A DNA stretch of 64,000 nucleotides from Pezizomycotina sp. ARF18. Taxonomy: Eukaryota; Ascomycota. Both the position numbers and the translations under genes were made by a program. Location of the stretch: contig AZLU01000057.1 of assembly GCA_002224055.1 (NCBI GenBank), positions 62,001 to 126,000 on the forward strand. The letters run 5' to 3'. Positions 23,763-37,400 of this stretch are shown piece by piece. Each line of letters starts with the position of its first letter. Positions within the stretch are counted from its first letter, which is position 1. The notes beneath the pieces were generated by a model that worked only from the letters and a program-made list of their open reading frames with translations, made no database searches and was not told where the DNA came from.

Positions 23763-26362
23763 GGTGGTTCGATAAGCCTAATCTGACACGTCGTTACACA
23801 GATGTTGTAAAAGTTATAAGCGATGAAACTTTATGGCCGAAAGGTTATGATTTCTGAGTATTTTGAAGGTTTGAAAGTGCTTGTGTTTGTTGCTATGAGG
23901 AAACTAAAAAGTCTCAGGATGGACAAACTCGGAGCGTTATATAGAGACCTTGTACTGTAGTCTCTGGTTTTCTGAGCACGCAATTGACCGACATTTTTGA
24001 TTGTAATAGTGAACAAATCGCCTCGGACTAAACGATGGAGATATCGTTCGATGACAGGCTCAGTGGTGAAAGAGTCATGATGGTGTTGTGGATGAATATC
24101 GACAGCCAAGACATAATACTACTGCTGGCTTACAAACATGCGCCGACAGATGAATAAAGTAATCATTCGGGCGACATTGCATCTCTGGTAGCGACAAGCT
24201 GCATTCATTTGATTTGTTGACTGAGGGTCCACTATTGAGGATAGGGCTTGGTTATGGTTCTCGGATTTTCCAGCTGCTCCACCGAAGATCACTAACCGTT
24301 CAGATCCGGAGGTAGTGCTTCGGTGTTTCACGGAAGGGAAGGGGTTTTTTTTTTCTCTCGGATTCAGACTCGCGTAAACTCCTAACCGCATTGTCAATAC
24401 TCTGAGCTCAGTGCGGGATGATATCATTCCTACTGGCAATATTGCAATGGGAGAAAGTTAGACCACGTCGGGCAGATAGCTACAGCTCCGCATGGGACTG
24501 CCGAAGAGGGCTGGGCGTGAGAGGGTCAAGGAGCGTTAGCTTTATCGCAGCAGATTTAGGCTTCGCAACAAATGGTCTTTATCGACGCACTTTCTAATCT
24601 AGTCGGTCTGATATATCGCTGTCTAGGCGAGGATCTCCGTAAATCACAATATTGCTCTCAAATTTAAAGTATAGAAGGATTACTGAACCTTTCTATCCTT
24701 TTTGGGGCACAATTCCCTCGCTAACGATGTGAAAACCATTGCTGATTGGGCGTATAGCCTTATTATACTCGGACTCCGAGGTCCAGACGATAAAAGTCGA
24801 GCGCCTGCTTATAAAGATCCATACCTTATATATCCTGCATAAAGGTTAGGCGAATAGCAACAGGGAAAAGAAAGAACCTTCGAGCTCTTGAAGTCCCCTT
24901 GTTTTTTTGCAGATAGCAAATCCCAATAGATGGAAAAAGCCGCATGTGAATCATCAAGTCGTTATTCGAAAATTCGCTTAGGAAGAGATTGACACTTTGG
25001 AGGCGCTTTGCCTTTTCTTTTATCTTTTTCCTTTCACAGAACGCGTTTCGATAAACTGAAATCGCGTATTAAACTCCGATAATCTCCGTAGAAGCTTATC
25101 ACCATTAAGTTTTGTCAACCATCTAGTAGTGGTATCGAAAAACGTTACAATGGCAGCGTCGCATTGCGTTTCTTATACTGGATCAATGTCCTCGGAGGCA
25201 TGGCTTTGATCGGTTCTTAACTAATACCGAGGAAAATCTTATATCGCTATATTCTGGCGTTTGTTTCCCAAGCCCGGGAAAGAATTGCGGAGCCTGAAAC
25301 AAACTATCTAGTCAGTTTGAGAATCTAGTCTCTCTGATAGGTTATTACAGTATTGTAAGCTATATATATTCATTCCTCCACCCTATATTGCATATCGCGA
25401 GTGGGTTCCGGATTTCTCACACTAAACTAACGATTCTCTCCATCTAACTTTAAGGGTTATCATTATAAGCTATATTACACGTTTTACTGAGATATACCTT
25501 AAACCAGAGCGAAATCATAGTATAGATATCACACATATAGTTCATTCGGGCGGGAAGTCTAGCTTGGCATCCGGAATTCAGTGCGGGAGGGGTTTTCCGA
25601 TATCATGATACTCTAGCATTCGGATTCAGTTATCGCTATCCTCAGCAAGTTTCTTCTCCTTAAATAATAACAATAGTATGAGGTAGGAATCATTGGAGCT
25701 CGTTTAGAGTATCTCTTGCGAGCTTGGCAACACCGCTCTTTGGAGCTGGCTTTCTAGTTTTGCGAAGACATGCTATTATAAATATTCTAGCGATATTTAT
25801 TTGGAAATGTTCTTAAGTTCACGGCTTTTGGAAGACGTTGAATACTAGGAAACGACCCGGAACGACATAGTATTATCAACGTTGGCCTACGGAGCAAAAT
25901 TTTATCAAATCTAGCCTTCAGCTCGCTTGCAGAAACGGCCCAAAAACGGCGGACAATTCCATATTTATACGCGAAGCAACAGGTATCGCTTCAGCCTTAC
26001 AGGTTCATTCGAACAGTTGCGATGCAGGGCGACGCTCCTAAATCCACAAGGGAAACAATCTTTTAATTGAGGCTATGATTATTGTTTAGCGGCGTGCGCA
26101 TCCGGGCCTAGAATCCCCAACTCGTAAAGTACGGAACGAGATTAAATGTTTGTTAGCGATTCTCTGGATTGCGTAGGATTCACGATATAGTTATAAATTC
26201 ACGGGAGCATCTTCAGATCCAGAACAAAATGGTGAATCCCATCCATTACGTTCTTAGCAAATTTATTCATCATCCTATTAGTAGTTTTACTCGAACTTCA
26301 CATTCCTTGCGTAATTCACTTACTAATTTAACAATAATAAACCTTGAAGCACTAAGCAAAGT
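23763..26362. other. Intergenic, no gene seen
   Basis: Promoter region of the transporter and about 2 kb of AT-moderate sequence. Minus-strand frames at 23831-24109 and 24119-24439 have no recognisable character. Nothing else supported. Confidence 0.4.
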
Positions 26363-27157
26363 ATGGCTACTCCTGCGCATGGTGGTCCTGTTCCCTACCG
26401 GCTCCTGCACCAGCTCAGGCATCCGTCGGCAACAGTCCATCGCCGCCCTACCATAGTCACTCAATATAATGAGGGGCTGCCAGACTTCCCCGGTCGCCCC
26501 GCAAATAAGAACCCCTTGAAAGGCCTCCCGAATCCTCCCTCAGGAATCGATCGGTCGGTACGAAATACCCCCCGACGGCCGCGACTTCAGCAGATGGTCA
26601 GTGACTGGATGCGCTCCGTCTTCATCGTCACAGGCAGGAATCGCTCGGTGCTCATGGACTGGACTTGCCATTCGACCACGGGTCGATTTTCATCCCCGAC
26701 AGAACACGGAGGTCGTCGATACCCAAACCACTGGCATAACTTGGACGTGCACCGCGACGGTGGGAGCAATGACGTCATGGTTCGCGAGAACGAACACATC
26801 TAAACTTCGTATCCCCTCAAAGATAGCAAGAGTCCGGCAGTCCTTGGTAGCCAAAGGGTTGCGAGTATGAGTACGTTGGTCAGACGTCGTTTGTCTCATG
26901 GTATATTGGCCGCGTGTCGGTAAGTTATTCTGTACCCTGTCAAGCTATCACAGATAGGCTTTGATGCTAATTACTACTTTTGTGTCATGTAAAGCCCGGG
27001 ACAAATCAACCAGTATAATGCCGACGGAGGATACAACATTTTCTGGAAGAACTGCGCTAAGTTCGCAAAAGCAGTGCCCAAACTGATTGTAACCGATACA
27101 AGGCTGGCGTTGCGGATTGGAGGTCCGGTACCAGCTGCTGCCAGTGGCGATGCCTAA
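26363..27157 (+). CDS. Hypothetical protein, possible permuted papain-like (LRAT/PPPDE-type) fold
   Basis: Two exons with an intron at 26920-26994 (GTAAGT donor, GCTAAT branch, AAAG acceptor). ATG 26363 gives MATPAHGGPVPYRLLHQLRH, then FPGRPANKNPLKGLPNPP. In a shifted frame near 26665 the sequence reads LPFDHGSIFIPD, and in exon 2 YNIFWKNCAKFAKAVPKLI, ending AAASGDA at TAA 27155-27157. An early D-H-x-S/G-I strand followed much later by N-C-x-x-F-A on a helix is the order of catalytic His and Cys in circularly permuted papain-like proteins (LRAT, PPPDE). The assignment rests on these two motifs only and on accepting a frame change; the family is otherwise unrecognised. No signal peptide. Confidence 0.45.
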
Positions 27158-28153
27158 AGCAGTAATCCTTCAATTCTCCTGCGTTTTGTCTTTGCGCTCG
27201 CTGTATGCTTTGTCTGTTTTGTTTTATACTAGAAGGATTTCAAATTTGGTTCATTATCTAGACTCAATGTCAAATAGGCGTGTTTATAGGCGGTTGGACT
27301 TAAAAATATACGTAAGATATTTCTTAACCGTAGATATTAATGACCTTTCGGAGAATCTAGTCCCCTACTTGGCTCTCACTAGGAACCATTCTTCGCGGAA
27401 ACTTTCAAGCCAAACAAAGCTAGTATTCTAGAACATCCTCATCCAGTTTCACCCCACGGTGCAAATTTCGGACACAAAGCCCTTCGAGGACCGGGTTTTA
27501 TCGACGTTTCTGTAAATACTGCTTATCGATAGCTTCATCCTTATGCGTATATCGGCGATCAAATGTAGCTGCTATATTCGTATCTGTCGGATGTATCCCT
27601 CCCATAGGGAGAAACACATTTATAGAGGAAAACCATCCGTACTCAAATGGATAGAGAGCAGCAGGCTTACAGAGAATAGAAATTGCATTTCTAGGCACAT
27701 AGTGTTACGACCCAAAGTGGCTAAAATTTACTACTGATTGCCACCTTTTACTGATTCAATGGTGCTTAATTGGGCTCCTCGCTAAGTCTCGACAGAAGAC
27801 TCTCAATATGATGTTTAATGCAGTGCATCCGAATTTTGATAAGATATGAAGTGATCCTGACAAGATAGCGAGTGTTTATTTGGAATACTGCCCTTGGTTA
27901 CAGGACGAAACATATTATTCCTCCAGATAGATCGCCTAGGATCAGTAGCATTGTGCAAAACTTATTATAAATTATACCATAAGATTTTGTCGTATGAAAT
28001 GACTAAACACACCACTATACGCTAAATACAAGAAAAAAGATATTTGAAACCTGCATATTACTTGGCGGGAGCTTTTCGTCCCTATTTCATTGCCTAAGCG
28101 CAAGAAAATCAGTTCAATCCAATGCCCGCGGTATCAATTGGATAACAGGATGC
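27158..28153. other. Intergenic, nothing recognised
   Basis: Space between the 3' ends of two convergent genes. Short frames only. Confidence 0.4.
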
Positions 28154-29443
28154 TTACGGCAATTGTGTTCTTGAGACCGTGATGTTTGTGGTCTTCGTGA
28201 TGATACCGTCCTCTTTAACCATAGCTTCGATGCTCTCACTCGGGTTCCACACGTCCCGGCCCATGACGTTCGCCTCATATCCCTTACTACTTGTCGCTTG
28301 CATCTGCCATTCCTCCGTAGTCTTTTCTCCAGCAGCACTATGGTAGGCGCTTTCGAGCTCGTTGTACGTCGACAAGTCGTTTGCATCAACTTCCTCCTCT
28401 GACCGCTGCTGTTGCCGAACGAGCGTTCGCCACCAGAGTTTGCGGGAGATCGACCCGAAGAGCCTGCGTTGGACCTGATGGTTTCACCGAGGAGGTTGGA
28501 GAAGAGGGTTTCAGCGCGGGAAGCGAGGCACATAGGATTGCGACGGTATATTCGACGATGGACCAGAGACCGCAAGGAACTATGGGTTGACTATTAGATA
28601 TGTCCTTTAAAGGAAAAAAAGAGTTCGGAGACTTACCATTATCCCACGTGGGATCCTGGCTCTTGCCGGGAGCCTTGAGCGTCGTAAGGCGGAAGACTTC
28701 CGTGAGCACGACGAACAAACCCATAGCGAAGATCACCACGAGACCGAGTCTTTGCCTCTTGGGAATCTGGACGTTCCAGAGACTCCTGATAGGCAGGAAT
28801 AAATAACCAAATCGGAGAAAATGTTAAGCCCGGCGATGGATTCCCAAAAGGCGGACCTATTCATGCAATAACCACCCGGGATTGTCGAATCCCAAGCGAA
28901 CGTGACGGGTGTGCACTGGAAGATAGTTCCGAAATCCGTTGCAATCGTCATCGCGATGACAAATGCCAGCATTCCGTAGACCCACCACTTGAGGTTGCGA
29001 TCGATCTTAAGGATGAAGAGGAGGATGGAGACCTTGATGAGGCCGATGGAAGTGAAGTAGCCGAACTGTGCGACAATCAGCCAGCGTAGAGATACCATAG
29101 CGTCGTGAGCGGATTGAGGAGTCTGGGGAGGTCGTAGACGTGGGAACCGAAGCCAAGCGGGACCTCTGATAGATAGTGAGAGTTAGTAACAAGACGTGAA
29201 ATGAATACAAGATAAATCTTAACTTGGGCAAGTACATACGGAAGAGCAGAACAACGGAACAGATGCCGCCAGAGAACAGTGAAGCTAAGATAAACCAGTC
29301 GTCCCACCATATCTTGTTTATCCTATAACGCGCGTAAAACCGAAGGGCGACGACGATAGCCGCAACGAACGTGAAGATAGTGCACACCGAGATGATCACT
29401 GGATTCTCGTCTCCTTGTGGCTCATCACTTCTGACCAGGTCAT
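28154..29443 (-). CDS. Rhodopsin-like fungal integral membrane protein (seven-helix)
   Basis: Member of the large fungal family annotated as rhodopsin-domain or PTH11-related integral membrane proteins; these sit in the plasma membrane and ligands are mostly unknown. From ATG 29443: NPVIISVCTIFTFVAAIVVA, LRFYARYRINKIWWDDWFIL (the R-x-Y-x-R...W-D-D hallmark), an intron (29166-29239), VPLGFGSHVYDLP, GYFTSIGLIKVSILLFIL, QCTPVTFAWDSTIPGGYC, ESIAGLNIFSDLVIY, LGLVVIFAMGLFVVLTEVFR, a second intron (28580-28636), then VPCGLWSIVEYTVAILCASL with P-A-L-K-P. The C-tail is polar and Ser/Glu rich, ending TVSRTQLP. About 400 residues, normal. At least four single-base frame changes are visible, for example TTT read as TT before CCTGCCTATC. 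Confidence 0.82.
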
Positions 29444-32400
29444 GGTGGCTGGACTGTCGGACGAAGCTGCTAAAGCTTTTGTTGTTTGCTCTGGAAAGAG
29501 ATAAATGTTTACCAATAGCGAGATAGTGAGCTACAGCTGCGAAGCCAGTCGATCTCTAAAACAGAATAGCTTAGTGGGAGGAGCTTCATGTACAAGATCT
29601 GTATCTCGAGGGGCGGGTGGTTCGTAGTCTTATGTATGATTATTTGAATACGATGCGGATCCAGGAGCACAGACTGAAGCATAGCGGTAGTCCCAGAGGC
29701 TAGAGTTGACCGAGAGATATTTAGGAGATTTGCAGGGTTCCTAGACCTTTTTTTTATTTATCTTTTCTGCAAGCAGGCTAGAGATATGGGTGACCTCATC
29801 TTCCCGGGACCTTCCCAGTGTGAATACGTAAATAAATCAAGTAGAAACATTTATGTGATGTATCGTAACAAGAGCGATTCATGGGCTTGCAGGAAAAAGA
29901 AAAGATTACCCTGTAGAAAAACGTGGGTACGGAGCTAAGCAGGATGAAAAGATCCCTAAGTTGCAATGAAGAATAAAGCCCTGTCGGTGGAGCGGATACT
30001 TAGCAAGACTTCTCCGCCGCTCCAAGGATAATGTCCTTTGATATTGCTCTCCATCGTGCTTGGGATCATGAAACAACAACCGCCACTGATCCCAAACGGG
30101 GCAGAAAATGGAGACTGCCTAGAGCGAGACCAAGGATCGTCAAAGTCGTCCGCTCACTCTTGCATACTTAAGTACGCAAGAAACCTCCCACCAATCTGCT
30201 TTTTAATAGTCCTGAATTTGCAGTTTTCTCCATTACGAAATTTCCCTGCTGCATTAGCGTTGGGAGAAAACCGATGTACTTTCGTTGCTTTCACGATCTA
30301 ACTTGATATGCTCCACAATTGTAAATATAATCTGGATAACGAATGACCTTCTGCATCACAGGCGAGAAAAAAAAAAAGAAAAGAAAAGAAAAAAAAAAAA
30401 TCAGTGGTGGTTTGGGATCATGAAACTATTTGGATATTTCACTTCTCTGGACTCCACGTTGTTCCTTCTCGTGTTTTTCTTTGATTATCTCGTAGAATCC
30501 CCTGAATCTGGATTGCCGCTTCGATTTACATAATGAGACAAACAAATTACGAGTGAAAATCCTCCTATCGTATACACTCATCATCCTTTCGAGACTGTTT
30601 AATCCGATGGCCTTCCGCTTAGTGGGTATCTACAGATTATTGATGTCCTTCTATGTTAGCTATCGTGTTTACGAGTATTCCGCACGTTTACGAAGAATTC
30701 TGTCGAAGATGGTTGCGGAGGGTCTCAATGCACATAAACGTGTCAATCGCGACCCGATTCCTATCTGCGAAATTAAATCCCTCTTAGTATTACGCTTTAT
30801 GTTTCCCAGGAACACAAGAGCTTGAATTGTTCCTATTGCCGAGGTTGCTGATTTAAAAGATCGTTACTGTTGTGCCTAAGCGTGGAGTAACGTGCGTCGG
30901 GCAGTTATAACAAAATCCATTACATTTCGTTTTACATGCATGAATCTATTATCTCCACCAACCGTTTGGACAATTTACCCCGTTTATCATGGGCTATCAA
31001 AGCTGCCTCGATAATATCTCTTATTGTTAACAGATGAAGACTTCCTATTGAATGCGTTAACCTAATGAACAAGGATTCATATGGATATCGCGACGACACA
31101 TTTGAGCTCTGATACCTAATCGAATTATAATGCCGTATTATTTAATCCGAAGGTTCAAGAGAATTTGGCCGCTGGGAATGATCAGCCTTTTCGGCGAGTA
31201 AACAAACCTACGGCACGGCAGCTACGTGGTATTATAACCAGAAGTTCGTGTTCCCCCAGACCAAACGCTTAGATGAAACCTTCGACGAAAACATAAATTT
31301 TCAATGTCAAGGGGAAAGGTTTATGGATACGTACTAGACTATGGAATATACAGTGATGAGGTGCTTATGATTTTCAGTTTGGTAAAGCATCCATTTCCAT
31401 TGTACCGCTCTTTAGCGGACGAGTGGTGAATCATAACAAGAGGTGTGTGTTTAATATCCCAAGTGAAACTAAAACTCGCCGATTTCGGTTTTGACCGTCC
31501 AGATGAGAGGGCATTAACTGAGTATGACGGCTTACATTATGAGCTCAAGACACGTAACTATAGTTTTATCAATCCTTGAAAATTTTTACTATTGAAGAGC
31601 AAGTCTCTCTTAACTCTGTCATCTTGTTTATAATTCTACGAAACGCTTCTGGACTCTCCTACAAGCCCCAGCAAGCCTCAGTAGGCCCATGGCGTTGAAA
31701 ATGGCGTAAGAATGCCCCTCAGAGCGATCTTTCGACGACGGTATTGCCGAAGGAACCACCACTGCATGACACCTTATTATAAGTGTACCGTGCAATAGAA
31801 AAAAGCTTGAAGGATCCCGCAGAGGGGGAGGTGCATGTATCTTATTCTAGGCGAAGGAATGAGAAATAAGATCCAGAACAAAGATCCGTGCTAGGGTACT
31901 TGCTCTACTTAATTCTTGCTAAATCGCGGCGTGTGAAACATGTAAGCCATGAAACCTTAGTTAAATTTATAACGACGCGTGCCGAAATATTAGCCGGGGC
32001 CTCGCCCCGGCCAGGAATTTTTTTTTCTTTTTCGCAAGTTCCAAATGGCCTACTGCTTGGTTCTGGTTTCTCTCAAGTGAAGATGGACTACTATTTAGCC
32101 TATTCATTATCGATTATATATTGTTAGAGTATAATTGACATCGATATCCATTATATTACGTATTAATTACAATAATAATGAGATTTCGACTGGGATGTTT
32201 GAAAACCCTCCCCCTTACATGGAGGAGGATGTGAGCTCCGAAGACTGTATCTCGAGATACAAGAGACTATCCTGGCGAGGTTTAATGACTTTCAGTATGG
32301 TACAATCACTTTCGAGGGACTAATAAATATTAAATATACGACGGCTTCCAAAAGTTTTCTCAGTATCTAGATGATTATCCTGATTGCCTAACTGATTTTT

Positions 32401-34479
32401 TTTTTATAAAAGTCCCGGCCTGGTGTCATGGACTAATCGCTGTTGAATATCAAGAAATATCCCACGTTTTTTTTTTTTGAATCCGTGATTCCAAATGACA
32501 AACCATAGGTGGCTCAGGGAGGAATCTCCGCCGCAAGCCCCCGACTATAATTATAGCAAACAAGATTTTCTCCTATTATCGCGAATACGTGGCTTGAGCA
32601 CTTAGCGCTGTGAACACCGTAGGATTGAGCAGTAAATAGGCGCAGGATTCGGAAGTAGAAGATTGATTACGTATTATTTTACTGTCGTTACCGAAGCAAT
32701 AGCGGAGTCAGTTAGTATCGGAATGAATTGCGTCTTTTCATTCTTTGTAAGAATCAAAGACCAACTGCTCGTGAGTGCTTGAGACGCACTGTCTTTGTTA
32801 AGCACCAAAGCTTATACTTCAAAGGTGACAACTAAACTTGTGCGGTTCTACACAACAAAGGGCTGTATAATAAAAACAATACCTCACTACACTGTGATCT
32901 GGGCATTAAAGAGGCGAAGAAGAATGGACTCCATTCGTAGATACAAGTCCTAAGCTTAAGGTGTTACTTATTTGACATTTTTTCAGGTTTGAGATCCAAT
33001 GGATATACTCGATTAAGCCTTTCTAGGCCTCTTTTACAGCGGGCTATATTGGATAACGGACCAGAGCCACATGAAAGATCCGTATAACCAAAACAGCACT
33101 GTTATCTGAACCCGAACTGATTTTACCACCGGCTTAATGCTTCTTGTAGTTCTTTATAAGTTGGTTTCGAAGTCGAATAGTTTTGCCACGTTTTTCAGAT
33201 GAAAGATATGGGAATAGTCCCTTTATTCTTAAAATAGATCATCTAAGGCTAGCTAGAGCGCGACGGCATGCACACTATGATGATTGCCGCGACAAAGAAT
33301 GGCTGATCTTCGCTTGTTCCTTGCATAGGTTTGCTGCACCGAAGTGAAAATCTTTACATTGTTTCACAAGGACCATGTCAGTAATTCGTTGACATTATAC
33401 GGAATTGTCCGATACAACTTCAGAATCCAGCGCATGTTACACATGATGAACTACGGGAAAGAATTAGCTTTCATAGATTGTGAGACCAAAAGAGATGTTG
33501 GAGTCTTTTGATGTTGATTTCGTCTCTTGACCACATTGGGTTGCTCTAAAACGAGATAACTACTTGTTAGAGCATCTTCGAGCACGAAAGAGCGGAGAAG
33601 AAACGTTCCTGGACCAGTCTAGGGTGCTACAAGGGTCCATTAATATCATGCTCACTGGACCGTGTTCGCAATATTCCTGATTACCCAAAAAGAAGGAAGT
33701 TCGTTCACTGACAAAGCGTAGTCTTCTTTGAGGTGTTTCTCATCCGAAGCCTCTCCTTTGTTTCTGACTAAAGCGTTTAACGTCTTCTGGACGGCTCCTC
33801 GGCTTGAAGCTCGATAGTTCTGTAGGCATGAGCAACCTCGCATTGCATCTAGAATCGAGGAACTCCGTGAAAAATCACAATACGCTTGCCGTTATAGCAG
33901 TTACGAATGCCTCTTTAACAACGTCCGGGACGGATGAGACGATTATCAGTTTAAGTGCTAGTTTTTAACAATATCTGTGAACTATAATGAATTGTCACCC
34001 GTTGTATCGAACGCGTTAGTGATTCAAATACCGTCTGACGTATATTTGGAACTTGAGACTGAAGTGTCCGATTACTACCATTACTCAAGCGTGAAAGGTT
34101 GAAGTCTCACCATATTCAGACCATCCGAGTCCCCACGAACTCACGATCCATTCGTAATCATATCCAAGACATGCGATATATAAGCCCTCGAAATCCCGTC
34201 TGCTTTATGATTTTACAGATTTCAAGCGCGCAATTTCCTTTTTATTTGACCGATTGATAGACTGTCTTGACTTGACTTTATCTAGAGGGCTGATACTATC
34301 TAGGCCACTTGCAAACGCCGATCGTTACAATCCATCAAAGCCATTGTGCAATTTTTTAATATTAACATTCGCAGTTTCCTCCATCTTTTTGTTAGCGTAT
34401 ATCCGTTGCGTATAGGTATTAACTTAAAAAAAAAAAAACATTTGAGCTGAGGAAGGAAAGTAAGACAGAAGATCTGAGA
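29444..34479. other. Gene-poor intergenic stretch of 5 kb
   Basis: No recognisable protein family on either strand across five kilobases, only short frames. Small features: mixed A/G-rich runs near 30366-30400, a perfect GC hairpin at 31993-32011, and T runs near 32400 and 32470. Composition is moderately AT-rich but not RIP-extreme. Confidence 0.45.
31993..32011. other. Perfect 8-bp GC hairpin followed by T-rich run
   Basis: GCCGGGGC, loop CTC, GCCCCGGC, then a T-rich stretch about ten bases later. It stands out in AT-rich surroundings. No gene is close enough to make a terminator role likely. Confidence 0.5.
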
Positions 34480-37400
34480 ATGAGTTCGTCTGGGAGCACT
34501 TTTCCTGGTCGGGTAGGTGTCTCTCGGGATAAGGCATCTAATGATACCTCTGGATTATTAAGGAGCGACCCGGTCGAACCGCAGGTCCTATTACCCACGG
34601 TGTCGGAACATGATAGCGATTCTTCGGACGACGAAGACGCCACGAAAGGTGAACCGCCTTTTGGTTTGAATGGACCGGCGGACTTCACCGATAGCGATAG
34701 GGAGTCCGATTCGGATTCGACGGTCTCAGACAACGACAAGGCTGCGGCCTTCCACAGTGATGATTGTCCCGTTTTAATACCTCCTTATCTGAAGGCCTCT
34801 CTTGACGGCGCAGACGATGAACCCAGTTTGCCCCATAAGCCGACTGCCAAGGAACCTCCGAGGCCTAGCGCTAGTACAAAGGGTGCCCATATCAAACAGA
34901 TCGAGGCCGTTATCTCGTTTATTTTGCGTAAGTCTATACGAAAAGCGTTCCATGTTATGCCCTCCGATTAGAGATTCCATTTAGCTGACATGCTCGATAC
35001 TGTATTATAGGCACCGAGCAAGATATAGACATTGATTTTTCTGAGATACGCTTCCGAGGAGTTAAAAATCGCCTTCCTAAGCACAGGATCGTATATACTC
35101 TTGTCATCCCCATGAGCTTGTCGCACCCCGCACCCATCAGAGACAAGGATGCGACTCAATGGCCAACGTGCTACCTCACTATGCTACCTGGCTGGCTCAT
35201 CCAGCGAAGGGTTCGGGTTGCAGTGGAGCAGATAACAGGCAAAACACCGCCTCGTACGATTCGCTCACCCTCTCCCGAGGTCGTGAAAGATTCGATGAGG
35301 ATCTGGCCAGGGAAAAACGGGTCAATCGTATAGAGAAAGCCGTCTGGGAGATCCTTAGTAAGCTATATCATCTATCCGTCGATAGGCCTCCGTTTTGTAC
35401 ATTGTCTTCTTTTATTTCGTTGAGCTAACGTTGGAAATTTTGATGTATACAGGAAGGGAACACAGCATCCGTATCAGGGAGAGGGACGTCGAGGGCTCCT
35501 TTGGCGGATATAGTAATACAGTCAAACTGCCTGATGGCACCGCCATAGTCTACTCCTTCGACTTTTCCAAAGAGCGCAGACTGGCGCTTAGGGAGGAGCT
35601 GCGGCTCCTTCCGGCGAGTCAGTGGCCACCAAGTATTCTGACCCTGCTGCCGGCGCTGCTTGCGAGGGGAACCGTGGTGCTTGTCGTCGACACAGACGAC
35701 CTGATCAGCGACTCTGGAAACTCGGACTGGACGTAGACTCTGATGAATCAGATGAGGACGATTATGAAGGCTATCAGGAGTCAGAGGACGACTTTGACAC
35801 CTCAGATGCTGATTATTCTGAATCTGGCTCTAGCGCCAATGAGAACAGTAATGTCAGCACGAGCCGCAGGAAGAGAGTCATTAGCGGCACTGACTTCGGC
35901 ATCCTGCGCAACTTGTCGAAACTGATGGGAGAAGGAGTCATCAAGTTCATTTCGCCGGACACGCCGGCGAAGCTCGGACCCAGGCCATCAGCGTTGCCCA
36001 CAAAGAAGAGCCTTTATGGCTACGATGGTGCGAACGATACCGATGACGATACTATTGATGACAGAAGGGTTAAGGATCGTCGTAAGAAGAAAAGGCAACT
36101 GCGGTCTCCAATCCCTATGACTAAACCGGCGCCTGGGATGAATGGCGAATATGTTTGGATTGTATATACGGCGTGATCCTCCTATACCCATCTACAGGTT
36201 TGTTCAACCGACGGGGGCAATGACACACCGCCTAGCCGACATACTCGCGGCTCCAAGAAGGAGGAGTTCGGCTTGTTGCACGCACGCAATGAGAGCCGCG
36301 GTGGGACCCCAACGCCACACCACGCAGAAAGCCCAGGCCGCATCGTTATCCGCTCTCCTGATGGCAAAATTTCCGTTCTACCAACGGAGATAGATGACCA
36401 AGGGCGCTGCGTGCTGCAGCTCGGCGAAGGGCTTACTGTCCGAGGCCGAGGTCCCAACGTGAGAATACAGCGGGATCCTACTAGCAGGGGCTCGAGCAGC
36501 AGGGGCTCGAATAGCAGGGGCTCGAATAGCAGGGAAGTGTATTCAGTAACCCAGCCGATCGACCGAAACATGCGTAATCACCGCCGTCCTCACAAAGCCC
36601 AACTATCCCTTACCCGGGACCGCCTCGCGCCCTTCAGCAGGTCCAGGCTGCGGCTAGCAGGGCAATCAACGAAGCGAGTGCCACCGCCAACAGGATCATC
36701 AACCGAGCGATAGCTACTACTGAAAAGTTCACCGTCATGGCTACTATCGACGAAACGATCGCCGATATCGTGAAGACGAAGCACAAGCAATATACGATTA
36801 CTCCGAAGGATATCAGATTCCACGGTTGTCCTTCCATCCTGGTCCCTCGCTTGCGCATCGCCGTCAATCTTGACCTCCAAGGAATGGGTCCGGCCTTTAC
36901 TCACACAGCCCTTCCCCAGCACGCCATAGATTGGCCCCTCGATACCCTCAAGACACTTTCGAGGAAGCTGAAGGATGGCGCCGTCCGGGTTTCGGTGCAG
37001 CAGGAGCAAAAGGTGGTCGGCCCCAACGGCAACTCCATCGACCCGTCTCTCCTACGTTTCCAAACCGACGGCGCGGGCGATGGCTCCAGCGGTGATAAAC
37101 CTAAGGGCAAAGGAAAAGTAGCGTGGGGCGTCCAACTTGAGGTCTTTCCCGATAATAACGGCTCCACATCTTCTTCGTCGGGGGGATCACACCGCAGAAG
37201 TGGTAACGGTGCTGGCTCATCGCGACGCCACGGACATCCGCCCCCGTCGGCGCCGCAACCTCCCCCACTGACACCCGGCGACTCTGCTGGCATCCGGCAC
37301 GGAACTATCGGGCCGAACCTTCCCGTGCCGAGCCATTCGAAGAACCCCATTAGCGGTCTCGGTAGCAGCGGCAGCGGGAGCAAAAACACGATCAGTACTA

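Noticed and set aside
31993-32011. Hairpin plus T run as a transcription terminator
   Set aside because: Bacterial-type terminators are not expected in this eukaryotic DNA and no gene ends nearby.
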